DNA of 64,000 nt, from positions 1,055,125-1,119,124 of the forward strand of contig JADGDD010000001.1 of NCBI GenBank assembly GCA_016745075.1, read 5' to 3'. The translations under genes were made by a program, and so were the position numbers. A model generated the notes under the pieces. It had not been told where the DNA came from and did no database searches. It saw only the letters and a program-made list of their open reading frames with translations. Origin of the DNA: Planctomycetota bacterium (GTDB lineage: Bacteria; Planctomycetota; UBA11346). Position 1 is the first letter of the stretch, and the number at the start of each line of letters is the position of its first letter. Positions 1-7,816 of this stretch are shown in pieces.

Positions 1-1
1 C

Positions 2-175
2 TCTACTTCTACAACCAGTAACGCCAACAACTTTACTGACACCAGTAATACCAACGTCGTCATAAAAGTCGATGGTGGTAACCCTCACGATGTTGAACAG
101 GCTGTCAAAAATGCATTAGAAAAGAATAAACAAAACGAATCACGCAGAATGCGAGGATCCATGCATGACTACTAG
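2..175 (+). CDS. Phage tail tape measure protein, C-terminal end (partial)
   Basis: An open frame enters from the left edge and stops at TAG (173-175). The visible 57 residues are Ser/Thr/Asn-rich and then become a charged helix (segments such as VKNALEKNKQNESRRMRGS) ending in MHDY. This resembles the C-terminal tail of P2-type tape measure proteins (gpT), which set tail length. The frame overlaps the start of the gpU-like gene by 11 bases, and P2-like phages have the order T-U-X-D, as here. The call rests on position and tail character, because the diagnostic body of the protein lies outside the window. It could belong to an intact prophage, a decayed one, or a tailocin. Confidence 0.6.
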   Translation, partial: STSTTSNANNFTDTSNTNVVIKVDGGNPHDVEQAVKNALEKNKQNESRRMRGSMHDY

Positions 176-572
176 TAATGTTTATGCCAAACTCGGCGAT
201 GTATCCTTCGTGACAGGAGTCAGCGACTATCAGCAAATAGCCCGCACCCACACAAACCGATGGGTGCAACAAAATAGGCTTGGCAGAACACCGGCCATGC
301 AATATGTTGGAGCAGATGCGGAAACCGTCTCTATAACAGGTACCGTTATTCCTGAATATGCAGGCAAACACGACTTACTAAAAGATTTACGTGCTTTAGC
401 AGATACTGGCACAGCACAACCTTTATATGTACACTGGCGCACCGGTGAATACGTCGGCCTGTGGTGTATCACATCTGTCCAAGAAACACAATCTGGCCAA
501 CGTTTCAAAGACGGCCTGCCAGCAACGGTTAGTTACTCAATCGCGCTTACAGCTTACGGGGAGGATACATGA
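165..572 (+). CDS. P2 gpU-like tail protein
   Basis: A 135-residue protein of the phage P2 GpU family, a tail tube terminator/completion protein of contractile-tailed phages. Family-like features are an early aromatic-rich strand, the RLGRTPAMQYVG segment, which matches the (I/L)GRxPALQYxG signature, then VIPEYAG and a WCITSVQETQS segment near the C terminus. Length is typical for the family. It overlaps the upstream tape-measure frame and ends in an ATGA overlap with the gpX-like gene, so the tail genes look translationally coupled. Codon use resembles the AT-rich host rather than the GC-rich island further right. Confidence 0.85.
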   Translation: MTTSNVYAKLGDVSFVTGVSDYQQIARTHTNRWVQQNRLGRTPAMQYVGADAETVSITGTVIPEYAGKHDLLKDLRALADTGTAQPLYVHWRTGEYVGLWCITSVQETQSGQRFKDGLPATVSYSIALTAYGEDT

Positions 573-781
573 GTTACGCAATTGCTAGGAACGGCGACAC
601 CATAGACCTTATTTGTTTTGAGCGATACGGAGACACCCCTGGTATTGTTGAACAAGTCCTCTCTCATCATAAAAATAAACATATTACCTCAGCACAATTG
701 AATTCTGACCAAAAAGTCTACTTGCCAGAAACCACCACCATCCAAACCGTTGAACAACAGACGATTAAGCTCTGGTCATGA
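569..781 (+). CDS. P2 gpX-like tail protein (LysM-like)
   Basis: A 70-residue protein of the phage tail protein X family, small LysM-like baseplate/tail proteins. It reads YAIARNGDTIDLICFERYG at the start, the pattern of gpX (Tyr/Arg then GDTxDxIxxRxYG), and ends in a hydrophobic strand plus KLWS, like P2 gpX, which ends near the same position. Starts and stops are ATGA overlaps with both neighbours. Its place between gpU-like and gpD-like genes is the classical P2 arrangement. Confidence 0.85.
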   Translation: MSYAIARNGDTIDLICFERYGDTPGIVEQVLSHHKNKHITSAQLNSDQKVYLPETTTIQTVEQQTIKLWS

Positions 782-1767
782 CTCCCATATTTAAAGTAAC
801 TGCAAACGATACCGATATCACACATGCTATTAAAGACCGTTTACTTTCACTGGAAGTAACAGACGAAACAGGCAATACCGCCGATAGTCTTACGATTAAT
901 CTTGATAATCGAGATCATACCATCGAGGAACCCATCCTCAAAACAGACGGCAACAAGCATGCCACAGAGTTAAAAGTATGGCTTGGTTATGCAGAAACCG
1001 GAATCACCAACATGGGGACCTTCTACACTGATGAAGTCAGCCATAGTTACCCCCCGGCAGTACTTACCATCTCTGCAAAAAGCGCTGACGTATCAAATAC
1101 CTTCAAAAGCCAACGCTCCACCGTTTGGTCCAACAAAACTCTACAAGACATCCTCCAGACAATTGCTGATCGATCTGGCTACAACGCAAAAATTCATCCA
1201 AATCTTGCCAATATCACCATCTGGTTCATCCTCCAAAATGGTCAATCCGATATGGATTTCCTTCGCGCTCTCGCTGAAAAAATGGGATTTCTCTATACTC
1301 AAAAAGGCAACAGCCTGATCATAACCCCATTACAGAAAAAAGAGACAGCAGATGCTCAAAAATTGGAACCTGTAACTCTCCAAGAAACAGATCTCGAAAC
1401 ATACACCATCAGTGTCACCACACGAGAGCCCTATCAAACGATACACGCCACCTACTATGATGTCGACAAAGCACAGGAAGAAACAGTCGTACTCGGATCA
1501 GAAGAGGAACCAATAAAAAACCTTCAAAGGACTTACCCAAGCAAAGATGAGGCAGAACAGGCCGCACAAGCAGCCCTTGAACAACAAAGCAATATCGGCT
1601 ACAGCTTTGAGGGGACTATAGCTGGCAACCCGAACATCTTCGCAGAACTCCCCCTTACTATCCCAACCAAGGCAACACAGCACACAAGCTGGATAGCTCA
1701 AACCGTCAATCACAGCTACACCGATTCCGGCTATAAAACATCCATCAGCGCAATTGCCGATAAATAG
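778..1767 (+). CDS. P2 gpD-like late control / baseplate hub protein
   Basis: A 329-residue protein of the phage late control gene D (GPD) family, which forms the baseplate hub at the tail tip. Features include the N-terminal ITHAIKDRLLSLEVTDETG segment, a LTINLDNRD strand, the RSTVWSNKTLQDILQTIADR region and the late QSDMDFLRALAEKMG segment, which corresponds to the ESDxxFLxRLAxxxG motif of hub proteins. Length is slightly below P2 gpD (about 387). It is the last gene of the module. After the stop, about 200 bases without a convincing ORF separate it from the oppositely oriented amidohydrolase, so the phage-derived segment probably ends here. No attachment site was recognised in that gap. 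Confidence 0.82.
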   Translation: MTPIFKVTANDTDITHAIKDRLLSLEVTDETGNTADSLTINLDNRDHTIEEPILKTDGNKHATELKVWLGYAETGITNMGTFYTDEVSHSYPPAVLTISAKSADVSNTFKSQRSTVWSNKTLQDILQTIADRSGYNAKIHPNLANITIWFILQNGQSDMDFLRALAEKMGFLYTQKGNSLIITPLQKKETADAQKLEPVTLQETDLETYTISVTTREPYQTIHATYYDVDKAQEETVVLGSEEEPIKNLQRTYPSKDEAEQAAQAALEQQSNIGYSFEGTIAGNPNIFAELPLTIPTKATQHTSWIAQTVNHSYTDSGYKTSISAIADK

Positions 1768-1965
1768 CTATAAAACGGTAACAACCCATTTTCTTTTCTT
1801 CCCGCGTTGACATGAAATAGGTACAAATACGTCAAAGCACAGGTCTTCCGTAGTTCGACCACTCCCCTTCATGGTGTACCACTAACCTGTGGTAAAACAA
1901 AAACTGCTCGTACAATAACAGAGAGGGCTCTTCTTTCGTAGAAAATTCATAAGAGCTACATTGGT

Positions 1966-3231
1966 TTAACTCAAAGTACTTTTATCTATCCCGTACACGC
2001 GCAAAGCATTTTCACTGAACCACATTTTGATAATGTCTTTTGCATCTGAGGTAGACATCCAACCTCGTTGAATGCGTTGGGCAAATGCTCGTGCAAAGTT
2101 TTCCTGAGCAATGGTTAAATGTCCGAGTAATAATTCTGGATGGACAACAAAGTCTCCACCAAAAGCAATAACCTTATTGACTGGTACTTGATCAAGTAAT
2201 TCACCAATACTAGCAATACACTGCTCAGGGGAAACGATATGGGACCAACATAAATTGAGTATAACATTGGGATGATTCTTTCCGACCATGAGCGTGTCTC
2301 GAATATCTGGCATACCTAAATGAAATAAGTCAAATGTTGCCTCTGGAAATTCACGAGCGAGGACCAGCATGTGTTTGCTATCCATTGCCCGATAGTCTCG
2401 CCATACACCAGAATGGGTTGCTACTATCAGTCCCAACTCACCTGCTAAAGCGATGGATTCTTGAATGATGATATTATCAAGATGATTAAAAATCATGTCA
2501 TTGTACACTGGGGCTTCCCCCGCCATCATTCTATCAAATTCACAAGCGCCTTTTTCATGATCTGGAGGCTCTATATATTTTGACTGTATTTTTATACCGA
2601 TAATGCCGTCTCTGTGCCATTGTCGGATCATTGTTTTCCACATAGTAATATATTCTTCTAAACACTGCACTGGCGGAAGATTTAGAGCCTCTGCCTGAGC
2701 TGCAATGGCTATTGGAGTACGGTGATGTACATAACCAATACCATCAAGAATCGGCATGATCGCAAAGAGATTATCATTAGTAACATAGTCACCACAGAGG
2801 GTAATGGTTGCACAAATGCGCCCCTGTTCATGAACACGACCATACAAACCCGGTTTATGCGCTTCAACAATACGGTCATTTAATATGCCGCAGTGAGCTC
2901 CATCAACCTGGTCTACTTGATAAAATGATTTGGCTGTCTCAATCGCACAACGGGCATACGAGCCGTGGCGAACCGCATTCCAATAAGGTTCAAACGTATC
3001 CCAACGTGCACTCAGAGAAAGGTCTGCATTACGAATCACCGAAAAAGCTTGATCGTCCATGCCCGCACTTTTTAGGTCAAAGCAGGTGTATTGCGTCAAA
3101 AAAGAAAAAACGTCGTGCCTACCTTGCTCCAAATAAACATCCTCAGACCGTAAATGTTCATGGGCATCCACGACATCAAGGTCATTCATATAGTGATAGA
3201 GTTCCGCAGCGGTATCTGTGAGCATGGGCAT
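1966..3231 (-). CDS. TIM-barrel amidohydrolase (amidohydrolase-related family)
   Basis: A 421-residue predicted metal-dependent hydrolase. The N terminus has the HxH metal motif (VVDAHEHL, His24/His26), a mid-protein GIKIQSKY strand that could carry the bridging lysine region, a VATHSG histidine, FDLFHLG, and a late FGGDF aspartate. This is the succession of metal ligands of the amidohydrolase-2 / uronate isomerase-like superfamily. No signal peptide is visible, so it is likely cytoplasmic. The substrate cannot be deduced. It is divergent from an AraC regulator across about 160 bases holding a palindrome, suggesting control by that regulator and a catabolic role for a sugar- or uronate-derived compound (inference). 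Confidence 0.72.
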   Translation of the reverse strand: MPMLTDTAAELYHYMNDLDVVDAHEHLRSEDVYLEQGRHDVFSFLTQYTCFDLKSAGMDDQAFSVIRNADLSLSARWDTFEPYWNAVRHGSYARCAIETAKSFYQVDQVDGAHCGILNDRIVEAHKPGLYGRVHEQGRICATITLCGDYVTNDNLFAIMPILDGIGYVHHRTPIAIAAQAEALNLPPVQCLEEYITMWKTMIRQWHRDGIIGIKIQSKYIEPPDHEKGACEFDRMMAGEAPVYNDMIFNHLDNIIIQESIALAGELGLIVATHSGVWRDYRAMDSKHMLVLAREFPEATFDLFHLGMPDIRDTLMVGKNHPNVILNLCWSHIVSPEQCIASIGELLDQVPVNKVIAFGGDFVVHPELLLGHLTIAQENFARAFAQRIQRGWMSTSDAKDIIKMWFSENALRVYGIDKSTLS

Positions 3232-3319
3232 GATTATATCCTTATGGTTATACTTGTGAAAAGATGGAGAGATAGCTCTTATAGCGCCTAAAGCCGAAGT
3301 TGTCGATAGGACATTAATT

Positions 3320-3346
3320 TTGATATGGACTATTTTTTCATATCAA
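3320..3346. promoter_or_regulatory. Palindrome in the divergent amidohydrolase/araC promoter region
   Basis: Perfect 8-base inverted repeat TTGATATG / CATATCAA with an 11-base spacer containing a T-run. It sits in the only space between the divergent amidohydrolase and AraC-type genes, 43 bases before the regulator start. It is a plausible operator for the AraC-type regulator or another dimeric factor. Binding is not demonstrated. Confidence 0.4.
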
Positions 3347-3388
3347 CAAAATTAGAATGACAATTATATTACTTGAATTATCACACAT

Positions 3389-4255
3389 ATGAAGGTAAAT
3401 GGACATAAGATGGACTATAAAAACATAGTTATGACGGGTTGCCGCAGGCATTTTCAACGCATCCCACCGTTGACGGCCTTCGGCTACATACCTAAAAAAA
3501 GTGAACGCGTCAATCGGTCTTTCGATTTTTTCGGAGTCACACTTATTCTTTCTGGCAATGGAAACTTTCGATACCATAATAAAAACCTAGCTGTAACTGG
3601 CCCGTGTTTATTACACCAATGGCCCGGACTCTCTTGTGATTTTGGTCCTGATCCTGAAAGCACTTGGGAAGAGCTCTATTTTAATTGGGATAAGGCCGCC
3701 TTCCATAAATTACAAACAGACGGCTACAATTTAAGTAAAAATGCTGTCCAAACTTTGCATTTCAATCCTGTTTTTCAACGTCTCTTGGACCATTTTCTTA
3801 ATCTCCTGCACCAGGCCAATCCGCTACAAGATGCAGACCGTTTTGATGCTGCTGCTTTACATTTATTGAGCGAAAGCCTGCTCTGCCAACGAAACGATAA
3901 AAACAAAGCAGATCCTGCTGCCGCAGCTATAACAGCTATTCGCCAACACATTGAAGCTCAGCCACTAGATGATCATGATGTTCTTGCTCTAGCCGCTCAT
4001 TATGATTTGAGTCCTAGCCGCTTTCGCCGCCATTGGCACAAAGAAGTCGGTTGCCCACCACTACGGTATATTTTGAATTTACGGCTGCGCTTAGCCTGTA
4101 GGCATCTTGTTGAAAATGATGATACCATTACTGATATAGCCAAACGCTATAGATTTGACGATCCTCTGTATTTTTCTCGGCAATTTCGTAAGTTCACTGG
4201 GTTTAGCGCTAGCGCATATCGTCAACAACATCGTAATACCCATGAAATACTCTAA
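3389..4255 (+). CDS. AraC-family transcriptional regulator
   Basis: A 288-residue regulator. The N-terminal half (about 30-150) is a cupin-like sensor, with strands such as LILSGNGNFRYHNK and WPGLSCDFGPDPESTWEELYFNWD. The C-terminal 100 residues form the double HTH of AraC/XylS proteins: LALAAHYDLSPSRFRRHWHKE, then ITDIAKRYRFDDPLYFSRQF followed by KFTGFSASAYRQ. An in-frame ATG at 3410 is an alternative start; neither has a clear Shine-Dalgarno sequence. It is divergent from the amidohydrolase and convergent with bluB. By analogy it probably activates the divergent hydrolase in response to a sugar-like ligand (inference). Confidence 0.85.
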   Translation: MKVNGHKMDYKNIVMTGCRRHFQRIPPLTAFGYIPKKSERVNRSFDFFGVTLILSGNGNFRYHNKNLAVTGPCLLHQWPGLSCDFGPDPESTWEELYFNWDKAAFHKLQTDGYNLSKNAVQTLHFNPVFQRLLDHFLNLLHQANPLQDADRFDAAALHLLSESLLCQRNDKNKADPAAAAITAIRQHIEAQPLDDHDVLALAAHYDLSPSRFRRHWHKEVGCPPLRYILNLRLRLACRHLVENDDTITDIAKRYRFDDPLYFSRQFRKFTGFSASAYRQQHRNTHEIL

Positions 4256-4295
4256 GCCTTTTCAACAGGTACGCATTGATTATCTCCTAAAAAAA

Positions 4296-4940
4296 TCACC
4301 AGCTATTTTCATGAATAATATCAGCAATATCCATGCGTGGTAACCAACCTTTTTGCTCCAATTCAGGTTGATCATGAAAAGAGGACACTTTACCAAGACA
4401 TAACCACGCTATGGGAACAATTTCGTCAGGAATACCTAATATGTTTCGCGTGTCCTCATGATGAAGAATGCTTACCCAACCGACACCTATATTTTCTGCA
4501 CGTGCTGCCAGCCAAAGATTCTGCACTGCACATACTGATGAATAGAGATCCATTTCTGGGTTTGCTGTTCGTCCAAGCACTACTGGCCCTGTACGCTTGC
4601 GATCACATGTCACACAGATACCAATGGGCGCTTCTACAATGCCTTCTAATTTCAATGTCTTGTATTGTTTGTTTCGTTCGCCTTCAAAGAGCGCTGCTGC
4701 CTCATTATGAGCTCGCTCAAAACCATCTTTTATCTGCTGCTTCACCGCAGGGTTTCGAACAACAATAAAATCCCACGGCTGCATAAAACCCACACTGGGA
4801 GCATGATGCGCCGCCGTTAAAATACGCATCAATACCTTATCGTCTATTGAATCTGGAAGAAACTCTCCTCGCACATCACGACGACTATAGACGACCCGAT
4901 ACAAAGCGTTTCTTTCTTCTTCACTAATAGTGCCGTTCAT
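4296..4940 (-). CDS. bluB: 5,6-dimethylbenzimidazole synthase BluB
   Basis: A 214-residue flavin-dependent enzyme of the nitroreductase fold. BluB fragments reduced FMN with O2 to make 5,6-dimethylbenzimidazole, the lower ligand of vitamin B12. BluB-specific features are YSRRDVRGEF near the N terminus, HHAPSVGFMQPWDFIVV, the TCDRKRTGPVVLGR segment, and GVGWVSILHHEDTRNILGIP with IAWLCLGKV near the end. The start at 4940 was chosen over an upstream in-frame ATG because it begins exactly where BluB proteins do and forms an ATGA overlap with the upstream phospholipase D-like gene. No other cobalamin genes are nearby and no B12 riboswitch was seen. An ordinary nitroreductase is the alternative, but the APSVGFMQPW signature argues for BluB. 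Confidence 0.85.
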   Translation of the reverse strand: MNGTISEEERNALYRVVYSRRDVRGEFLPDSIDDKVLMRILTAAHHAPSVGFMQPWDFIVVRNPAVKQQIKDGFERAHNEAAALFEGERNKQYKTLKLEGIVEAPIGICVTCDRKRTGPVVLGRTANPEMDLYSSVCAVQNLWLAARAENIGVGWVSILHHEDTRNILGIPDEIVPIAWLCLGKVSSFHDQPELEQKGWLPRMDIADIIHENSW

Positions 4941-5587
4941 AAACCCCAACCTTCTACTGAACGAAAGGCTTCCTCTAAACCATCTACTACTTCTGGTGCT
5001 TCTGATAATACAGATAACTCTCGGTTGCTCGTTAAGGCACTGTAGGTCCAATTATGACTACCAACAATAGATGTTTCATCTATTAACAAAGCTTTCGCAT
5101 GCGTCCGCACATCTAATTCATCTTCATGAACAATGACTCCACGATCACGCAAGTATGCAACCACTGCACTATTATCTGGCCCTGGATATGTTCCTTCTCT
5201 CCGTGAGTGTTCAACACAAACACGTACATCTACACCACGCGCAGCCGCTTGAATCAACTCTTTACACAATGCATGAACAGGACCGCTTTTTTGCTCTACA
5301 TCCAAACGAATAACATATTGCATAAGCCAAATCCGCTGGCGTGACTGCCGTAGAAGCTGAGTCACAATACTCATATAATTTTGAGCGTTAGGTTTACCAT
5401 TATAGAGGATAACACTACGCCGTTGCTGTGCCTGCTGAACAAAGCCAAAGGAAAACACAATAAGAGCCAACAGGCCTACAAGCAGAACGCGAGTAAACCA
5501 CAAGGGCGGTAAATGTAAGCGAGGTTGAAGCAGCAAGGCCATAGCATTCTTTCGACGGAAACAAAACTGTCTGAGCAAAGAAGGCAT
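4937..5587 (-). CDS. Phospholipase D-like protein with one HKD motif, membrane-anchored
   Basis: A 216-residue protein with one transmembrane segment (about 31-50) followed by a single PLD-like domain. The HKD motif is visible as H163-A-K165-ALLI-D170, followed by GSHNWTYSALTSNRELSV, which fits the usual Ser/Asn-Glu arrangement. Having one HKD suggests it acts as a homodimer, as Nuc-type endonucleases and related proteins do. The anchor would place the catalytic domain outside the cytoplasm. An internal ATG at 5542 is an alternative start. It is cotranscribed with the STAS gene 12 bases upstream and overlaps bluB by 4 bases. Its substrate (phospholipid or nucleic acid) cannot be told. Confidence 0.75.
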   Translation of the reverse strand: MPSLLRQFCFRRKNAMALLLQPRLHLPPLWFTRVLLVGLLALIVFSFGFVQQAQQRRSVILYNGKPNAQNYMSIVTQLLRQSRQRIWLMQYVIRLDVEQKSGPVHALCKELIQAAARGVDVRVCVEHSRREGTYPGPDNSAVVAYLRDRGVIVHEDELDVRTHAKALLIDETSIVGSHNWTYSALTSNRELSVLSEAPEVVDGLEEAFRSVEGWGL

Positions 5588-5599
5588 CAGGTGAAGAAA

Positions 5600-5971
5600 C
5601 TAGCTCAGCAGTTGCGCCTTTGCATCATCCAAAGAATCATACATGGGCAAGACTTTTACGATACGCATAGTCTGTAGTACCGTTTTGACAAATGAATGCG
5701 CACGAGCCAAGACAATAGAGCCACCAGACACATCCACTACACGAACCGTTGCGATCAGCTGAGCAATAGCCAGTGAAGAAATGTACGTAATTCCTTCAAA
5801 ATCAACCAGCCATTTCCCTTTCGGCTCTTCAGAAACATGTGCGTGCAATTGTTTTAAAGCTTCTTCTACCGCTTGATTAAAATCATGTGCGCCGTCTGCG
5901 TCTCCTTCTGTATCGTTATCGCCAACGAAGCTTGCCCGCGAGACGCCATCAACTTGATCAATTTGCCACAT
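5600..5971 (-). CDS. STAS-domain protein (anti-sigma factor antagonist-like)
   Basis: A 123-residue single-domain protein. The STAS core has the strand KWLVDFEGITYISS followed by SLAIAQLI, where the Ser of ISS is the expected phosphorylation site of SpoIIAA-type antagonists, then a GGSIVLARAHSFVKTVLQTMRI strand-helix pair. An acidic insertion (residues 18-30) is unusual. No anti-sigma kinase or phosphatase gene is adjacent. It is the first gene of the operon with the PLD-like gene and bluB, divergent from the response regulator across about 170 bases. Confidence 0.78.
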   Translation of the reverse strand: MWQIDQVDGVSRASFVGDNDTEGDADGAHDFNQAVEEALKQLHAHVSEEPKGKWLVDFEGITYISSLAIAQLIATVRVVDVSGGSIVLARAHSFVKTVLQTMRIVKVLPMYDSLDDAKAQLLS

Positions 5972-6142
5972 TTGAACAGCATGCCATAGCTGACACGCTA
6001 GGTCAAGCCATACTAGCCTGCCTAATCATACTCCACTCAACAACACTTGAATCACCTGCATCACACCTCTTGCCTTTCCGATAAATACACTTACAAGAGC
6101 AACTTCATTCGCACCAATTACTCTCTCAGGAAGGGGACCACC

Positions 6143-6790
6143 ATGAACGACGGTCACATGAGCCTTGGAAAAATTGCCAAAATTTGTAATGTTAGCAGAA
6201 CAACTGTGTATCGTTGGATCATCAATGGACACCTTAAAGCCTATAGTTTACCAAGCGGACATTTCCGCGTACGCCCAGAAGAACTTGATGAATTCCGCCA
6301 AGCTTTCGGAATCCCTATGGAAGCAGGCGGTGAACAAGCTCCAGAAACCACTAGCCCCACTCCTGCTGCAAGTGATACAAGCCCAGAAGCCGCTGCTGAC
6401 AAAATGCGCGTTCTCATTGCAGATGACCACGAGGACATGGTCTTAGTTCTCCGTAAAGTTGTTGAACGCTACCTACCAGACGCTGAAATTTTCACCGCTG
6501 TAAACGGTGTAGATACCTGTGTCAGTGTTGGCACTGTTAAGCCAGACCTGCTTCTCCTCGATATTATGATGCCTGGCATGGATGGTTTTGCGGTTCTCCA
6601 AGAACTGCTTCGCCGCAGTGAATTGTCTCAAAGTAAAGTTATTGTTGTTTCTGCTTACGAACCATTTGATCGTGTTGAAGAAATTGCCCGCCTAAACCCA
6701 CAAGTGGTCTATGCCTTCCGCAAACCAATCAGCGTTGAACCACTTGGCGATAAACTTAAAGAAATTGCCAACGTTATTGCTGGCTCCTAG
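6143..6790 (+). CDS. Response regulator with N-terminal excisionase/MerR-type HTH
   Basis: A 215-residue protein. Residues 6-53 are an excisionase/MerR-like winged HTH (IAKICNVSRTTVYRWI, then SGHFRVRPEEL). A Pro/Ala/Ser/Thr-rich linker spans about 58-86, and residues 88-210 form a receiver domain with the acidic pair D94/D95, phosphoacceptor D140 in LLLLDIMMPGMDG, and FRKP carrying the conserved Lys-Pro. The DNA-binding part comes before the receiver, the reverse of OmpR/NarL types. The start at 6143 is chosen because AGGAAGGGG (6128-6136) sits just upstream; the frame opens earlier but the extra residues look non-coding. Its kinase partner is not adjacent. It heads a run of codirectional genes with ispB-like, pcnB and truA. 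Confidence 0.82.
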   Translation: MNDGHMSLGKIAKICNVSRTTVYRWIINGHLKAYSLPSGHFRVRPEELDEFRQAFGIPMEAGGEQAPETTSPTPAASDTSPEAAADKMRVLIADDHEDMVLVLRKVVERYLPDAEIFTAVNGVDTCVSVGTVKPDLLLLDIMMPGMDGFAVLQELLRRSELSQSKVIVVSAYEPFDRVEEIARLNPQVVYAFRKPISVEPLGDKLKEIANVIAGS

Positions 6791-6817
6791 TCACTAATTG
6801 GCCCAAAGCACACATAT

Positions 6818-7783
6818 ATGCACTCCTCGGTTTTTACCGCCATTCAAGATGACCTGAAACATGTTAGCACGCTTATTAGCGACGCCCTGCGCACGGATGA
6901 GCCACGCGTTGTAGAGTTACTCGATGATATTGGCGAGTTTCATGGAAAAATGCTGCGACCTGCAATGTTATTGCAATTCGCACGGACCCTTGGCGACGTT
7001 ACAGACGACCACCGCAAACTTGCGGCAGCCATAGAAATGATACACACTGCCACCCTCATTCATGATGATATGATTGATGATGGCGATATGCGTCGAGGAC
7101 AACCAACCGCGCATGTGCGCTATGGCAACAGCGCCGCAGTATTGCTAGGAGATTATTTCTATACCCACGCCTTTCATTTGGTAGCCAGCATTCAACGTCC
7201 AGAATTAAGCCACCAGCTCACTGCTGTTACAAATATCGTCTGCCAAGGCGAATTGCACCAAATGTGTGCCCGCCGTGACCTCGCTTTAGAAGAGTCTGAA
7301 TATAACCGCATTATTTATGCAAAAACAGCAGCCTTAACCGAAATAAGTTGCGCCTTCGGCCTTATCAACGGTGCCCCAGAACAACAGCAGGCAGCAGCCG
7401 AATATGGAAGAAAATGCGGCATGGCTTTTCAAATTGTTGATGACTGCTTAGACCTGAGCGGCAATCCAGAGAAAGTTGGCAAAACATTATCCACCGATAT
7501 TGAATGTGGCCGTTTAACTCTTCCATTTATTCATCTCCTGAAACTTCAACAAAATGAAGCAGACAAGCAGCGTATTGGCAAACAATTATTACAGGTCCAA
7601 AACGAACAAGATGTTCAAGCTGTCCGTGAACAAGTTCTCTCTGGTGGTGGTGTTGAATCTGCCATGAGTACAGCTCGGACATATGTAGCTGAAGCACAAC
7701 AAGCCATTCAGGTCTTGCCAGACACCACTATTCGCCAAGAGCTCTTAGAACTTGCTGCATTTATTGTTGCACGAGATTTCTAA
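6818..7783 (+). CDS. Polyprenyl diphosphate synthase (IspB-like)
   Basis: A 321-residue trans-prenyltransferase that would condense isopentenyl diphosphate into the long chain for quinone side chains or cell-wall lipid carriers. The first Asp-rich motif reads HDDMIDDGDMRRG near residue 90, and the second is QIVDDCLDLSG in the distal third. GKMLRPAMLL near the N terminus is the usual substrate-binding Lys/Arg segment. Length fits long-chain synthases (about 320). It starts 27 bases after the response regulator gene and precedes pcnB by 33 bases, so an operon is likely. Octaprenyl versus other chain lengths cannot be resolved from sequence inspection. Confidence 0.85.
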   Translation: MHSSVFTAIQDDLKHVSTLISDALRTDEPRVVELLDDIGEFHGKMLRPAMLLQFARTLGDVTDDHRKLAAAIEMIHTATLIHDDMIDDGDMRRGQPTAHVRYGNSAAVLLGDYFYTHAFHLVASIQRPELSHQLTAVTNIVCQGELHQMCARRDLALEESEYNRIIYAKTAALTEISCAFGLINGAPEQQQAAAEYGRKCGMAFQIVDDCLDLSGNPEKVGKTLSTDIECGRLTLPFIHLLKLQQNEADKQRIGKQLLQVQNEQDVQAVREQVLSGGGVESAMSTARTYVAEAQQAIQVLPDTTIRQELLELAAFIVARDF

Positions 7784-7816
7784 TCTCGTCAATATATTAA
7801 CAAAGCACCACATACC

